Assembly (NCBI RefSeq): GCF_002954455.1
Contig: NZ_MSCC01000001.1
Span: 571,205 to 635,204, forward strand
Direction of reading: 5' to 3'
Source of the DNA: Photobacterium aquimaris
GTDB taxonomy: Bacteria; Pseudomonadota; Gammaproteobacteria; Enterobacterales; Vibrionaceae
Length of the DNA stretch: 64,000 nucleotides
Shown: positions 55,986-64,000 of the stretch, piece after piece
Position numbering within the stretch: position 1 is the first letter of the stretch
How the letters are laid out: every line of letters starts with the position of its first letter
Position numbers and translations under genes: made by a program
Notes under the pieces: model-generated
Database searches by the model: none
What the model was told of the DNA's origin: nothing
The model's input: only the letters and a program-made list of their open reading frames with translations

Positions 55986-56019
55986 AAAGGGGATTAATCG
56001 AATGTGATTAACCCCCTTT
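55986..56019 (-). terminator. Hairpin after nagC
   Basis: On the minus strand AAAGGGGGTTAATC pairs with GATTAATCCCCTTT (one G:T wobble) across a six-base loop, 42 bp after the nagC stop. A T-run is missing, so strength is uncertain. Confidence 0.55.
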
Positions 56020-56061
56020 GAATGTGATGATTTTATTACCTAAATTAGGCTTAATTGATGA

Positions 56062-57276
56062 TTAATCTTCCAGTAAACGTTGTAATAATACGCCGTTTAA
56101 CATCGCGCGTTTGATCATTGAAAAAGCACCTATAGTTGGCTGATTAAATAACTCTGACGCGACAATCGGTAAATCTTGATTAAACGCTGCTAAAGATTGA
56201 TTTTCAACACAACGCTGTATTGCCGGTAATACAATTGCTTGGGCTTGAGTAATATTACCCGCCAGAATGATTTTTTGAGGGTTGAATAAATTAATTGTCA
56301 TCGCTAACGCTTTACCAAGGTGATGGCCGACGTTAAGTAGTGCTTGAATTGCAAGCTCATCCCCGTTATTAGCTGCATCACAAATGGCGAGCATTGTTAG
56401 TTCTTCAAGTGCTTGTAAGCTGCTTGGGTAATCTTGATCTAGCAATTGTTGTACATGTTTGATGACCGCAGGATCTGAGGCGACGGTTTCTAAACAACCA
56501 AAATTACCGCATTGACATTTATCACCTAGGGGATCTATTTGAATATGTCCAATTTCGCCAACATTACGGTTTTGGCCTAGAAATACTTGACCATTAACAA
56601 TAATGCCAGCACCCGTACCATTATGCATACTGACTAAAATTGAATCTTTACAATCGCGGCTAGCACCAAAATAGTGTTCAGCTAATGCTAGGCCTCGAAT
56701 GTCATTACCAACAAAAGTAATAATATCAAAGGTGTCTTGAATAATATGAGCTAGCTCAAAATCATGCACGTCAATATTGGGCATATAAGTGACGGTGCCA
56801 TTTTCGGGGTTAACAAGCCCTGGAAGGATAATGCCAAATGCCACCAGTTCTTTCATTACATTCTGGTTATTATCAATAAATTCTTGAATATATTTGATAA
56901 GGCCTTCAGCTAATACATATTGATCTGAATATAAGAATGGGTAAGCCGCACCAGTAATATGTTTACCGCTGAGGTCATAAAGGGTTATTTCAATGTAATT
57001 TCGGCCAATGCGTACTGCGATAGAGTGAAAATCGACTGACTCTGTTGTCAGAGATATTGCCCTTCTTCCACCAGTAGAAGCTTGTTGCGCCACCTCTTTT
57101 ATCAGGCCGCGCTCCAATAATTGGCGGGTAATTTTAGTGACGCTTGCAGGGGCTAGGTGGCTAATATCAGCAACCTGTATGCGAGAAATAGGGCCTTGCA
57201 AGTCGATGAGTCGGTATACAGCAGCACTATTTAGCTGCTTGACCAGATCAACGTTACCAATTTGTCCGCCTGTCAT
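56062..57276 (-). CDS. nagC: NagC-type ROK-family repressor
   Basis: 404 residues. An N-terminal winged helix (~residues 18-70, ADISHLAPASVTKITRQLLE) is followed by the ROK sugar-kinase-like domain, with the sugar/zinc motif GHIQIDPLGDKCQCGNFGCLE (~residue 246). NagC represses nag genes and is released by GlcNAc-6-P. E. coli NagC is 406 residues. Operators in the nagB/nagE region fit. It is separated from nagB by 460 bp with no nagA between. Confidence 0.92.
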   Translation of the reverse strand: MTGGQIGNVDLVKQLNSAAVYRLIDLQGPISRIQVADISHLAPASVTKITRQLLERGLIKEVAQQASTGGRRAISLTTESVDFHSIAVRIGRNYIEITLYDLSGKHITGAAYPFLYSDQYVLAEGLIKYIQEFIDNNQNVMKELVAFGIILPGLVNPENGTVTYMPNIDVHDFELAHIIQDTFDIITFVGNDIRGLALAEHYFGASRDCKDSILVSMHNGTGAGIIVNGQVFLGQNRNVGEIGHIQIDPLGDKCQCGNFGCLETVASDPAVIKHVQQLLDQDYPSSLQALEELTMLAICDAANNGDELAIQALLNVGHHLGKALAMTINLFNPQKIILAGNITQAQAIVLPAIQRCVENQSLAAFNQDLPIVASELFNQPTIGAFSMIKRAMLNGVLLQRLLED

Positions 57277-57738
57277 AGTTTAGTTCTGCTCGTATTTACC
57301 GTTAATAATTATCGCTTGATGATGATTTTTATGATTTTCACCATTATCTATCGTCTTTATCAAAGCGCGACTTAATATGTATCGTACGGCACTGTTTTTT
57401 ATTAATTTTGATGATTACTCGTGCCGAATTTATGGGTGTACTGTGATTGTTGATACATCATCGTAATATACTTTCTTATAAATAAAAATAAAGTAATCGT
57501 TGTCAGTGCTTGCTTGGGCTGTGGCATTGGTCACGTAAAAAGACAGGAAGCTAGTTATGGGAAGTGGATGGGAGTGAATATCGCTAATTATCGAACCGTA
57601 GGCCATGACAGTATTGTCAATAGTGATAATTATGCTGTTTGTGATAGTAAACGCCATCAAGAAGACGGCGTTTGTTCATCTATGATGACGGCTAACATTT
57701 AATATTAATGCCGTTTACACAATGACCGTTGTCATTGT
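57277..57738. other. Intergenic region between nagC and nagB
   Basis: 462 bp where nagA usually lies. I see no nagA remnant and no convincing coding sequence; the short reading frames on both strands lack family signal or a good Shine-Dalgarno. An inverted repeat AAACGCC (57649-57655) / GGCGTTT (57667-57673) lies 66 nt after the nagB stop, without a T-run. Confidence 0.5.
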
Positions 57739-58539
57739 TTAGATGTGTGCAATGTTCTCTGCTTCTAACTCTTGGAAGTACTTAACTGTTTTCACTTTAA
57801 GTTCTTGAGTTGATGATTCATCACAGATGATCATTGATTTTGGATGAAGCTGAAGTGCAGAAACTGTCCATAGGTGGTTAACACAACCTTCAACAGCGGC
57901 TTGTAGCGCCTGTGCTTTGTTGTGACCAGTGATCAGAATCATTACTTCTTCAGAATCTAATAACGTACCAACACCAATTGTTAATGAGTACTTAGGTACT
58001 AGGTTGATGTCGCCGTCAAAGAAACGTGAATTTGCAATACGTGTTTCATGGGTTAGCGTCTTGATACGTGTACGAGAAGCTAATGATGATGCTGGTTCGT
58101 TGAATGCGATATGACCATCGTTACCCACACCGCCCATAAACAAGTTAATGCGGCCATAGGTTTTGATTTTATCTTCATAACGTTGACATTCTGCTTGGTG
58201 ATCAGTTGTATTACCGTCAAGCAGGTTAATGTTTTCTTCTTGCATATCAACATGGTTGAAGAAGTTGTTATACATGAAGTTACGGTATGACTCTGGATGA
58301 TCAGCTGCCATGCCAACATATTCATCCATGTTGAAAGTAACAACATGTTTGAAGCTTACTTCACCAGCTTGGTATAGCTCGATAAGACGCTTATAAGTTG
58401 CGAGAGGTGTACCACCAGTCGGTAGACCTAATACAAATGGACGTTCTGCTGTCGGTTGGAACTTATTGATGCGATCTGCAATGTAGCGAGCAGACCATAG
58501 ACCAACATCTTGAGCGTTATTAAGCGGGATTAGTCTCAC
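57739..58539 (-). CDS. nagB: Glucosamine-6-phosphate deaminase
   Basis: 266 residues, identical in length to E. coli NagB. It converts glucosamine-6-phosphate to fructose-6-phosphate and ammonium. Signature segments: [20 protein letters not shown] (~44), FNMDEYVG with the catalytic Asp, [19 protein letters not shown] (~132) with catalytic His/Glu, and [18 protein letters not shown]. It is allosterically activated by GlcNAc-6-P in the family. It diverges from nagE. Confidence 0.97.
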   Translation of the reverse strand: MRLIPLNNAQDVGLWSARYIADRINKFQPTAERPFVLGLPTGGTPLATYKRLIELYQAGEVSFKHVVTFNMDEYVGMAADHPESYRNFMYNNFFNHVDMQEENINLLDGNTTDHQAECQRYEDKIKTYGRINLFMGGVGNDGHIAFNEPASSLASRTRIKTLTHETRIANSRFFDGDINLVPKYSLTIGVGTLLDSEEVMILITGHNKAQALQAAVEGCVNHLWTVSALQLHPKSMIICDESSTQELKVKTVKYFQELEAENIAHI

Positions 58540-58593
58540 GTTGACACCTCTTTGAAGATAGTTAAAACAGGAAAAATCTGAGCGGCATAGCGC

Positions 58594-58617
58594 CTTTGTT
58601 TCGAATGATAAAATAAG
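58594..58617. promoter_or_regulatory. NagC-type operator, nagB side
   Basis: A dyad with outer parts CTTTGTTT and AAAATAAG (centre near 58605). It resembles the NagC/Mlc operator pattern of T-rich and A-rich arms around a central C/G. It lies about 55 bp before the nagB start. Confidence 0.45.
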
Positions 58618-58658
58618 TTTTATGATCGAGCTAGCAAAATCACTCAGTTCTAACCTCG

Positions 58659-58680
58659 GTCGGTGATTAAGATCACAAAT
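58659..58680. promoter_or_regulatory. CRP-binding site
   Basis: GGTGA-TTAAGA-TCACA (58662-58677) matches TGTGA-N6-TCACA in 9 of 10 positions. It sits between the two NagC-type operators in the nagB/nagE region. Confidence 0.65.
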
Positions 58681-58687
58681 GATGATG

Positions 58688-58712
58688 TTTTAATTTGCGG
58701 AGCGAAATAAAA
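58688..58712. promoter_or_regulatory. NagC-type operator, nagE side
   Basis: A 25-bp dyad starting TTTTAATTTGCG and ending GCGAAATAAAA, centred near 58700. It fits the NagC consensus (T-rich arm, central CG pairs, A-rich arm). The centres of the two operators are about 95 bp apart, near nine helical turns. Confidence 0.55.
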
Positions 58713-58795
58713 TTCATAAACTGCAAAGGACAAAAAGAGATGGCAAAAAAAAGCTATCACCATCGCATCTAAGAAAACCATAGGGGGAACTAAGG

Positions 58796-60268
58796 GTGAA
58801 TATTCTTGGATATTTTCAAAAAGTAGGTAAAGCACTAATGGTGCCAGTTGCAGTACTTCCTGCAGCGGCGATTTTAATGGGTATCGGTTATTGGGTTGAT
58901 CCGTCAGGTTGGGGTGCTAACTCTGCAATTGCAGCATTCTTAATTAAAGCGGGCTCTTCAATTATCGACAACATGTCAGTATTGTTTGCAATTGGTGTTG
59001 CATACGGCATGTCTAAAGATAAAGACGGTGCAGCTGCACTGGCAGGTTTTGTAGGTTACACCGTAGTAACTACATTGCTATCGCCAGCAACAGTAGCAAT
59101 GATTCAAGGTATCGACGCAAGTGCTGTTCCAGCTGCTTTTGCGAAGATTAATAACCAGTTTGTTGGTATCTTGGTTGGTATCGTATCTGCTGAAATCTAC
59201 AACCGCTTCTCAAATGTTGAATTGCATAAGACATTAGCATTCTTCAGTGGTAAGCGTTTGATTCCAATTCTAACCTCTGTTGCAGGTATTGTGATTGCGG
59301 CAGTATTACTGTTCGTATGGCCACTTGTTTACAACGGTCTAGTTAGCTTTGGTGAAAGCATTCAAGGTCTAGGCGCTGCAGGTGCTGGTATCTATGCATT
59401 CTTTAACCGTCTATTGATTCCTGTTGGTCTACACCACGCATTGAACTCAGTATTCTGGTTTGACGTTGCTGGTATTAACGACATCCCTAACTTCCTTAGC
59501 GGTCAAGGTGTTCCAGGCGTAACAGGTATGTACCAAGCTGGTTTCTACCCTGTAATGATGTTTGGTCTACCAGGTGCAGCGTTAGCGATGTATCACACAG
59601 CTAAGCTTAAGAATAAAGAGCGTACAGCGTCATTATTAATTGCTGCTGGTTTTGCATCATTCTTCACAGGTGTTACTGAGCCTTTAGAATTCGCATTCAT
59701 GTTCCTAGCTCCGCCACTATATGTTATCCACGCAGCATTAGCAGGTATCTCAGTATACATTGCAGCTTCAATGCACTGGATGTCAGGCTTCGGCTTCTCT
59801 GCAGGTCTTGTTGACATGGTATTGTCTGCACGTAACCCACTAGCAGTGAACTGGTACATGCTGATTCTTCAAGGTATCGTATTCTTTGGTATCTACTACG
59901 GAATCTTCCGCTTTGCGATTGTTAAGTTCAATCTTAAAACGCCTGGCCGTGAAGACGACGAAGAAGATAACACATCATCAGCTAAAGGTTCTGCTGAAAC
60001 TGGTGAACTAGCGAAGCAATACTTAAAAGCGCTAGGTGGTCACGGTAACCTAGAAAATATTGATGCTTGTATTACGCGTCTACGTCTTACTCTAAAAGAC
60101 AGTAGTCTAGCGAATGAAAAGACATTAAAAGCGCTAGGTGCAATGGGTGTGGTTAAATTAGGTACAAATAACCTACAAGTTATCCTTGGCCCTCTAGCTG
60201 AAATTGTTGCTGGCGAAATGAAAAAAATCCCAGCATCAGAAGACCTATCAGCAGTAAAACTTCCATAA
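58796..60268 (+). CDS. nagE: N-acetylglucosamine-specific PTS transporter, IICB
   Basis: 490 residues. The IIC membrane domain (1-~385, MVPVAVLPAAAILMGIGYW; GVTEPLEFAFMFLAPPLY) is followed by the IIB domain (~405-490) with the phosphorylated Cys425 in DACITRLRLTL. E. coli NagE (648) also carries IIA; this one lacks it, so a separate IIA such as Crr must supply phosphate. The start is a GTG with GGGGGA upstream. It transports GlcNAc and phosphorylates it to GlcNAc-6-P. Divergent from nagB. Confidence 0.95.
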   Translation: MNILGYFQKVGKALMVPVAVLPAAAILMGIGYWVDPSGWGANSAIAAFLIKAGSSIIDNMSVLFAIGVAYGMSKDKDGAAALAGFVGYTVVTTLLSPATVAMIQGIDASAVPAAFAKINNQFVGILVGIVSAEIYNRFSNVELHKTLAFFSGKRLIPILTSVAGIVIAAVLLFVWPLVYNGLVSFGESIQGLGAAGAGIYAFFNRLLIPVGLHHALNSVFWFDVAGINDIPNFLSGQGVPGVTGMYQAGFYPVMMFGLPGAALAMYHTAKLKNKERTASLLIAAGFASFFTGVTEPLEFAFMFLAPPLYVIHAALAGISVYIAASMHWMSGFGFSAGLVDMVLSARNPLAVNWYMLILQGIVFFGIYYGIFRFAIVKFNLKTPGREDDEEDNTSSAKGSAETGELAKQYLKALGGHGNLENIDACITRLRLTLKDSSLANEKTLKALGAMGVVKLGTNNLQVILGPLAEIVAGEMKKIPASEDLSAVKLP

Positions 60269-60327
60269 TTATTTAAATTCTTAAGTAATTAAGCGACACA
60301 CTCAATACCGCAACACTTTTAATTAGA

Positions 60328-60371
60328 CCGGTCCTGATATTTTAGTTGTAAGATATCAAGACCGGCATTTT
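60328..60371 (+). terminator. Hairpin between nagE and the hexosaminidase gene
   Basis: CCGGTCcTGATATtTTA pairs with TAAgATATCAaGACCGG across a four-base loop, followed by CATTTTG. It may end the nagE transcript or separate expression of the next gene. Confidence 0.55.
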
Positions 60372-60443
60372 GAGTACCCAACTTTTGGGCTCTATATAGA
60401 TTTTCCCTTCATTTAAAGGGATATCGGGAGAAAGGAATATTTC

Positions 60444-63107
60444 ATGACTATTAAACTTACGGCGTTAGCATCTTTCATTGCACTAGCAGTAACTGGTTGT
60501 GCAACACAAGGAAATGATGATGAGAAGGTTGTTAAAAAATTAGCTAATAACCTTGATGTTACTTATGAAATTGTTACTCAGCACGGTGCAGAAGAAGGCC
60601 TACAGTGTAAGACGCTAGGCGCAGAGTGGGCATCTTGTGATCTAATTAATTTGACGCTGGAAAATAATGGTCCAGCAGTGACGGGTACTGACTGGAAAAT
60701 TTACTTCAGCAGCATTCGTCAAATTCTAGAAGTACAAAACGACCAATTTAAAGTTACACACGTAACAGGTGACCTTCATACGTTAGAGCCAACTGAAAAG
60801 TTTGATGGTTTTGCAGAAGGTGAGAAGGTTGTTATTCCTTACATCGGTGAATACTGGACGCTATTTGAAAACGATTATATGCCACGTGCATATGTAACGT
60901 CTGGTGATGCTGCACCACAAACTATTAAGAGCACTGATTCAGTAAACCCTGCTGATTACCTAGTGCCACTTAAAGGTGACCAATTCAAGCGTGTTAAAGC
61001 CGATAATAACGTGCTTGCAACTGCAGAAACGCGTTTCGAAAAGAACAAAGATATTAATGTGTTAGCAACAGAAGAAGTGGCAGCAACGATTGTTCCTACG
61101 CCATTAAGCACTAAGCTAACAGGTAACACTGTTTCACTAGCAAACGGTATTAAAATCAGCAACTTTACGCTACCTGCTGATATGATGGCTGCAGTGAATG
61201 AGCGTCTTGATGTATTAGGTGTTAATACTAAAGGTCAATACCCAGTAAAAGTGAGCCTACTACCAGGTTCGTTTGCTAAAGATCAACAAATTGCTGGCGC
61301 TTATAAGTTAGATGTAACACCAGCAGGTGCAACGGTTATTGGTTTTGATGACCAAGGTGCATTCTATGGTATGCAGTCACTTATCTCGCTAATGAGCACT
61401 GGTGCTAAAAACAGCATTCCGACACTAGAAGTAACGGATGCGCCACGTTTTGATTACCGTGGTGTAATGGTTGATGTAGGTCGTAACTTCCACTCAAAAG
61501 AAGTTATTCTACGTACGCTAGATCAAATGGCAGCGTACAAGATGAACAAATTCCACTTCCACTTATCTGATGATGAAGGTTGGCGTGTAGAGATCCCAGG
61601 TTTACCAGAGCTAACAGATATTGGCGGCAAGCGTTGTCACGATCTATCTGAGACATCATGTCTACTACCACAACTAGGTTCTGGTCCAACATCTGATAAC
61701 GATGGTTCTGGTTACTACAGCAAGCAAGATTACTTAGATATTCTTAAGTACGCTAAAGCACGTGGTATTGAAGTTATTCCTGAAATCGATATGCCAGCTC
61801 ACGCACGTGCAGCAGTAGTAGCAATGGAAGCGCGTTACAAGCGTCTAGCTGCTGAAGGCAAAATGGATGAAGCGAATGAGTACCGTTTGATGGATCCACA
61901 AGATACATCAAACGTAACCACGGTACAGTTCTACGATAAGCGTAGCTTCATTAACCCATGTATGGATTCTTCTGCAAAGTTCGTTGATAAAGTTATCACT
62001 GAAATGCAAGCAATGCACAAAGAAGCGGGTATGCCGCTAAATACATGGCACTTCGGTGGTGATGAAGCGAAAAATATCAAGCTAAATGCTGGGTTCCAAG
62101 ATATTAATGCTGCTGATCAAACTGCTTGGACAGGTTCTATTGACCAATCTAAGCAAGATAAGCCATACCAGAAATCACCAATGTGTCAGAAATTGATCGC
62201 AGAAGGTGTGGTTAGTGATTACGACCGTCTACCAAGCTACTTTGCAGAGCGTGTAAGTGAAGTGGTTAACGGTAAAGGTATTGAGAACTTCCAAGCATGG
62301 CAAGATGGCTTGAAGTACTCTAAAGATTCAACAGCGTTTAAAACTGATAATGTACGTGTAAACTTCTGGGACGTTCTATACTGGGGCGGCGGTGCATCTG
62401 CATACGAGTGGGCTGATAAAGGCTACGATGTAGTCGTTTCTAACCCTGATTATGTTTACATGGATATGCCATACGAAGTAGACCCATCAGAGCGTGGCTA
62501 CTACTGGGCAACACGTGCAACAGATACCCGTAAGATGTTTGGTTTTGCACCAGAGAACTTACCGCAAAATGCTGAAACATCACTTGATCGTGATGGTAAC
62601 GGTTTTGCAAGTAAAGGTACGGTGAAGTCAAAAGGTTTCCACGGTCTATCAGCTCAACTTTGGAGTGAGACTGTTGGTAATGACGAGCAGTACGAATACA
62701 TGGTATTCCCACGTGTTCTAGCAGCAGCAGAGCGTGCATGGCATAAAGGTGAGTGGGAAAATGAATACCAAGTAGGTGTTGAATATTCTCAAGACTCTAA
62801 GCTAGTAAACAAAAAAGCACTTCATGATGAATGGCAGCGTTTTGCTAACGTATTAGGTCAACGTGAGCTAGCTAAATTAGATGCTGCTGGTATTCAGTAC
62901 CGTGTACCAGTACCTGGTGCTAAGATTGAAAACGGTAAACTTGCGATGAACGTAAGCATGCCAGGTCTTACACTACAGTACTCTACAGATGCTGGTAAAA
63001 CATGGAACACTTATGATGCAAAAGCACAACCAACAGTAACGGGTAAAGTTGAAATCCGTGCTGTAAGTGGTGACGGTAAGCGTTTCAGTCGTGTTACATC
63101 ACTATAA
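60444..63107 (+). CDS. Lipoprotein β-N-acetylhexosaminidase (chitobiase, GH20)
   Basis: 887 residues. A lipoprotein signal ends in LAVTGC (Cys19). Domains in order: an N-terminal carbohydrate-binding β-sandwich (~30-190), the GH20b domain (~210-330), the GH20 barrel (from ~335, RFDYRGVMVDVGRNFHS) with the catalytic pair Asp540-Glu541 in WHFGGDEA, and a C-terminal Ig-like domain (~820-887). It splits N,N'-diacetylchitobiose to GlcNAc at the outer-membrane or periplasmic face. It matches chb/exo-type enzymes of Vibrio. It follows nagE and feeds the GlcNAc transporter. Confidence 0.94.
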   Translation: MTIKLTALASFIALAVTGCATQGNDDEKVVKKLANNLDVTYEIVTQHGAEEGLQCKTLGAEWASCDLINLTLENNGPAVTGTDWKIYFSSIRQILEVQNDQFKVTHVTGDLHTLEPTEKFDGFAEGEKVVIPYIGEYWTLFENDYMPRAYVTSGDAAPQTIKSTDSVNPADYLVPLKGDQFKRVKADNNVLATAETRFEKNKDINVLATEEVAATIVPTPLSTKLTGNTVSLANGIKISNFTLPADMMAAVNERLDVLGVNTKGQYPVKVSLLPGSFAKDQQIAGAYKLDVTPAGATVIGFDDQGAFYGMQSLISLMSTGAKNSIPTLEVTDAPRFDYRGVMVDVGRNFHSKEVILRTLDQMAAYKMNKFHFHLSDDEGWRVEIPGLPELTDIGGKRCHDLSETSCLLPQLGSGPTSDNDGSGYYSKQDYLDILKYAKARGIEVIPEIDMPAHARAAVVAMEARYKRLAAEGKMDEANEYRLMDPQDTSNVTTVQFYDKRSFINPCMDSSAKFVDKVITEMQAMHKEAGMPLNTWHFGGDEAKNIKLNAGFQDINAADQTAWTGSIDQSKQDKPYQKSPMCQKLIAEGVVSDYDRLPSYFAERVSEVVNGKGIENFQAWQDGLKYSKDSTAFKTDNVRVNFWDVLYWGGGASAYEWADKGYDVVVSNPDYVYMDMPYEVDPSERGYYWATRATDTRKMFGFAPENLPQNAETSLDRDGNGFASKGTVKSKGFHGLSAQLWSETVGNDEQYEYMVFPRVLAAAERAWHKGEWENEYQVGVEYSQDSKLVNKKALHDEWQRFANVLGQRELAKLDAAGIQYRVPVPGAKIENGKLAMNVSMPGLTLQYSTDAGKTWNTYDAKAQPTVTGKVEIRAVSGDGKRFSRVTSL

Positions 63108-63155
63108 TCTAGTGACGATAGTATAAGACCAGATCGCTGTCTGATCTGGCTAATT

Positions 63156-63188
63156 GCCGACGATGGGATAACCATCGTCGGCTTTTTA
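63156..63188 (+). terminator. Terminator of the hexosaminidase gene
   Basis: GCCGACGATGG / CCATCGTCGGC perfect 11-bp stem, five-base loop, then TTTTTATT. A second hairpin (CCAGATC/GATCTGG) lies just upstream at 63129-63149. Confidence 0.88.
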
Positions 63189-63340
63189 TTGCGCGTTATT
63201 TATGAAATCAACAACTATTGTCTATGATAACGGTGTTTTTGATTTTTTGCATAGCAGCATTAAGGTATAGTGTGCAGTCATAGTTCATATTGATGGACTG
63301 TACATAATTCTCAATCCTGTAAGTACACGAGGTGTAATAG

Positions 63341-64000
63341 ATGAGTGAATCTGAAGCTCGTCCATCTAACTTTATTCGCCAAATTATTGATGCGGATTTA
63401 GCCAGTGGCAAACATACAAGCATACATACCCGATTCCCGCCAGAACCAAATGGTTATCTGCATATCGGCCATGCGAAATCTATTTGTTTGAACTTCGGTA
63501 TTGCTCAGGACTATCAGGGTCAATGTAACTTACGTTTCGATGACACTAACCCTGAGAAAGAAGACATTGAATACGTTGAGTCGATTAAAAATGATGTTAA
63601 CTGGTTAGGCTTTGAGTGGAGTGGTGAGATTTGTTACTCATCAAACTACTTTGATCAGCTTCACGGGTTTGCCATTGAATTAATTAATAAAGGCTTAGCG
63701 TATGTTGATGAGCTAAGTCCTGAGCAAATGCGCGAATACCGCGGTACGTTAACGCAAGCGGGTAAGCACAGCCCTTACCGTGATCGTAGCGTTGAAGAAA
63801 ACTTAGCCTTATTTGAAAAAATGAAGAATGGCGAAGTTGAAGAAGGCAAGATGTGTCTACGTGCAAAAATCGACATGGCATCACCATTTATGGTTATGCG
63901 TGATCCGGTTATTTACCGCGTACGTTTTGCGACTCACCACCAAACTGGTGATAAGTGGTGCATTTACCCAATGTACGACTTTACGCATTGTATTTCTGAT
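63341..64000 (+). CDS. glnS: Glutaminyl-tRNA synthetase (3' end outside the window)
   Basis: The first 220 residues of a class I aminoacyl-tRNA synthetase that charges tRNA-Gln. The HIGH motif appears in [18 protein letters not shown] (~residue 40), followed by [13 protein letters not shown] and the acceptor-binding region. The start has GAGGTG 8 nt upstream. The frame is open to the window edge, so it is partial; full GlnS is about 555 residues. Its position beyond nagE matches V. cholerae and E. coli. Confidence 0.96.
   Translation, partial: MSESEARPSNFIRQIIDADLASGKHTSIHTRFPPEPNGYLHIGHAKSICLNFGIAQDYQGQCNLRFDDTNPEKEDIEYVESIKNDVNWLGFEWSGEICYSSNYFDQLHGFAIELINKGLAYVDELSPEQMREYRGTLTQAGKHSPYRDRSVEENLALFEKMKNGEVEEGKMCLRAKIDMASPFMVMRDPVIYRVRFATHHQTGDKWCIYPMYDFTHCISD

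Noticed and set aside
57514..57702. Reading frames on both strands between nagC and nagB
   Set aside because: Compositionally random, no Shine-Dalgarno and no resemblance to NagA.

Overview
The window reads as chromosome of a gamma-proteobacterium of the family Vibrionaceae, most likely Photobacterium or a close relative. The support is toxRS divergent from htpG, an OmpU/OmpL-type porin, the asnB-nagC-nagE-hexosaminidase-glnS neighbourhood, and E. coli-like runs (sixA/smrB/prmB; decR-tesB-atl-ffs; ybaM-priC-ybaN-apt-dnaX-ybaB-recR-htpG-adk-hemH-gsk). The DNA is moderately AT-rich. I cannot name the species. I saw no rRNA, tRNA, CRISPR array or intact insertion sequence.

Layout. 1-2.4 kb: end of sixA, a small lipoprotein, smrB, prmB. 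2.4-5.3 kb: cytochrome bd oxidase cydABX, including a 35-residue cydX. 5.7-7.7 kb: queC; a discrete structured RNA of about 285 nt that carries a 31-codon ORF and ends in a strong terminator; the Lrp-type regulator decR. 7.7-11.3 kb: tesB, atl, a membrane protein, the 4.5S SRP RNA, 14 copies of an octamer, and a lone lepB. 11.3-18.4 kb: an accessory-looking stretch with a 138-bp inverted-repeat element, a VOC protein, nfsA, a truncated uvrB, a DMT exporter, ald, a eukaryotic-type glutathione synthetase and a secreted protein of unknown function. 18.5-28.6 kb: nitrate assimilation (nasA divergent from cobA-nirB-nirD-transporter-PP2C/kinase) around two sigma-54-type promoters and NtrC-type sites. 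28.8-33 kb: an RND efflux pair. 33.4-41.2 kb: an unknown membrane-anchored protein, ybaM, priC, a TSUP transporter, a DinG-type helicase, a porin, a CsgI-like protein, a DksA-type zinc-finger protein and ybaN. 41.3-52.3 kb: the housekeeping run apt to gsk, with toxRS inserted before htpG. 52.3-64 kb: asnB, a CPA2 antiporter, and an N-acetylglucosamine/chitin region (nagC, nagB, nagE, lipoprotein hexosaminidase), then the start of glnS.

How the genes work together. NarK-type uptake, NasA, and siroheme made through CobA for NirBD convert nitrate to ammonium; the shared intergenic region looks built for nitrogen control by NtrC and sigma-54. The hexosaminidase releases GlcNAc, NagE imports and phosphorylates it, and NagB deaminates GlcN-6-P. 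Two NagC-like operators about 95 bp apart flank a CRP site in the nagB/nagE divergent region. NagA is not in the cluster. ToxRS is a plausible regulator of the porin 7 kb away.

The observations I rate highest are the small structured RNA with its ORF (6580-6865), the eukaryotic-type glutathione synthetase, the paired sigma-54 promoters, and the PP2C-kinase fusion at the end of the nitrate operon.
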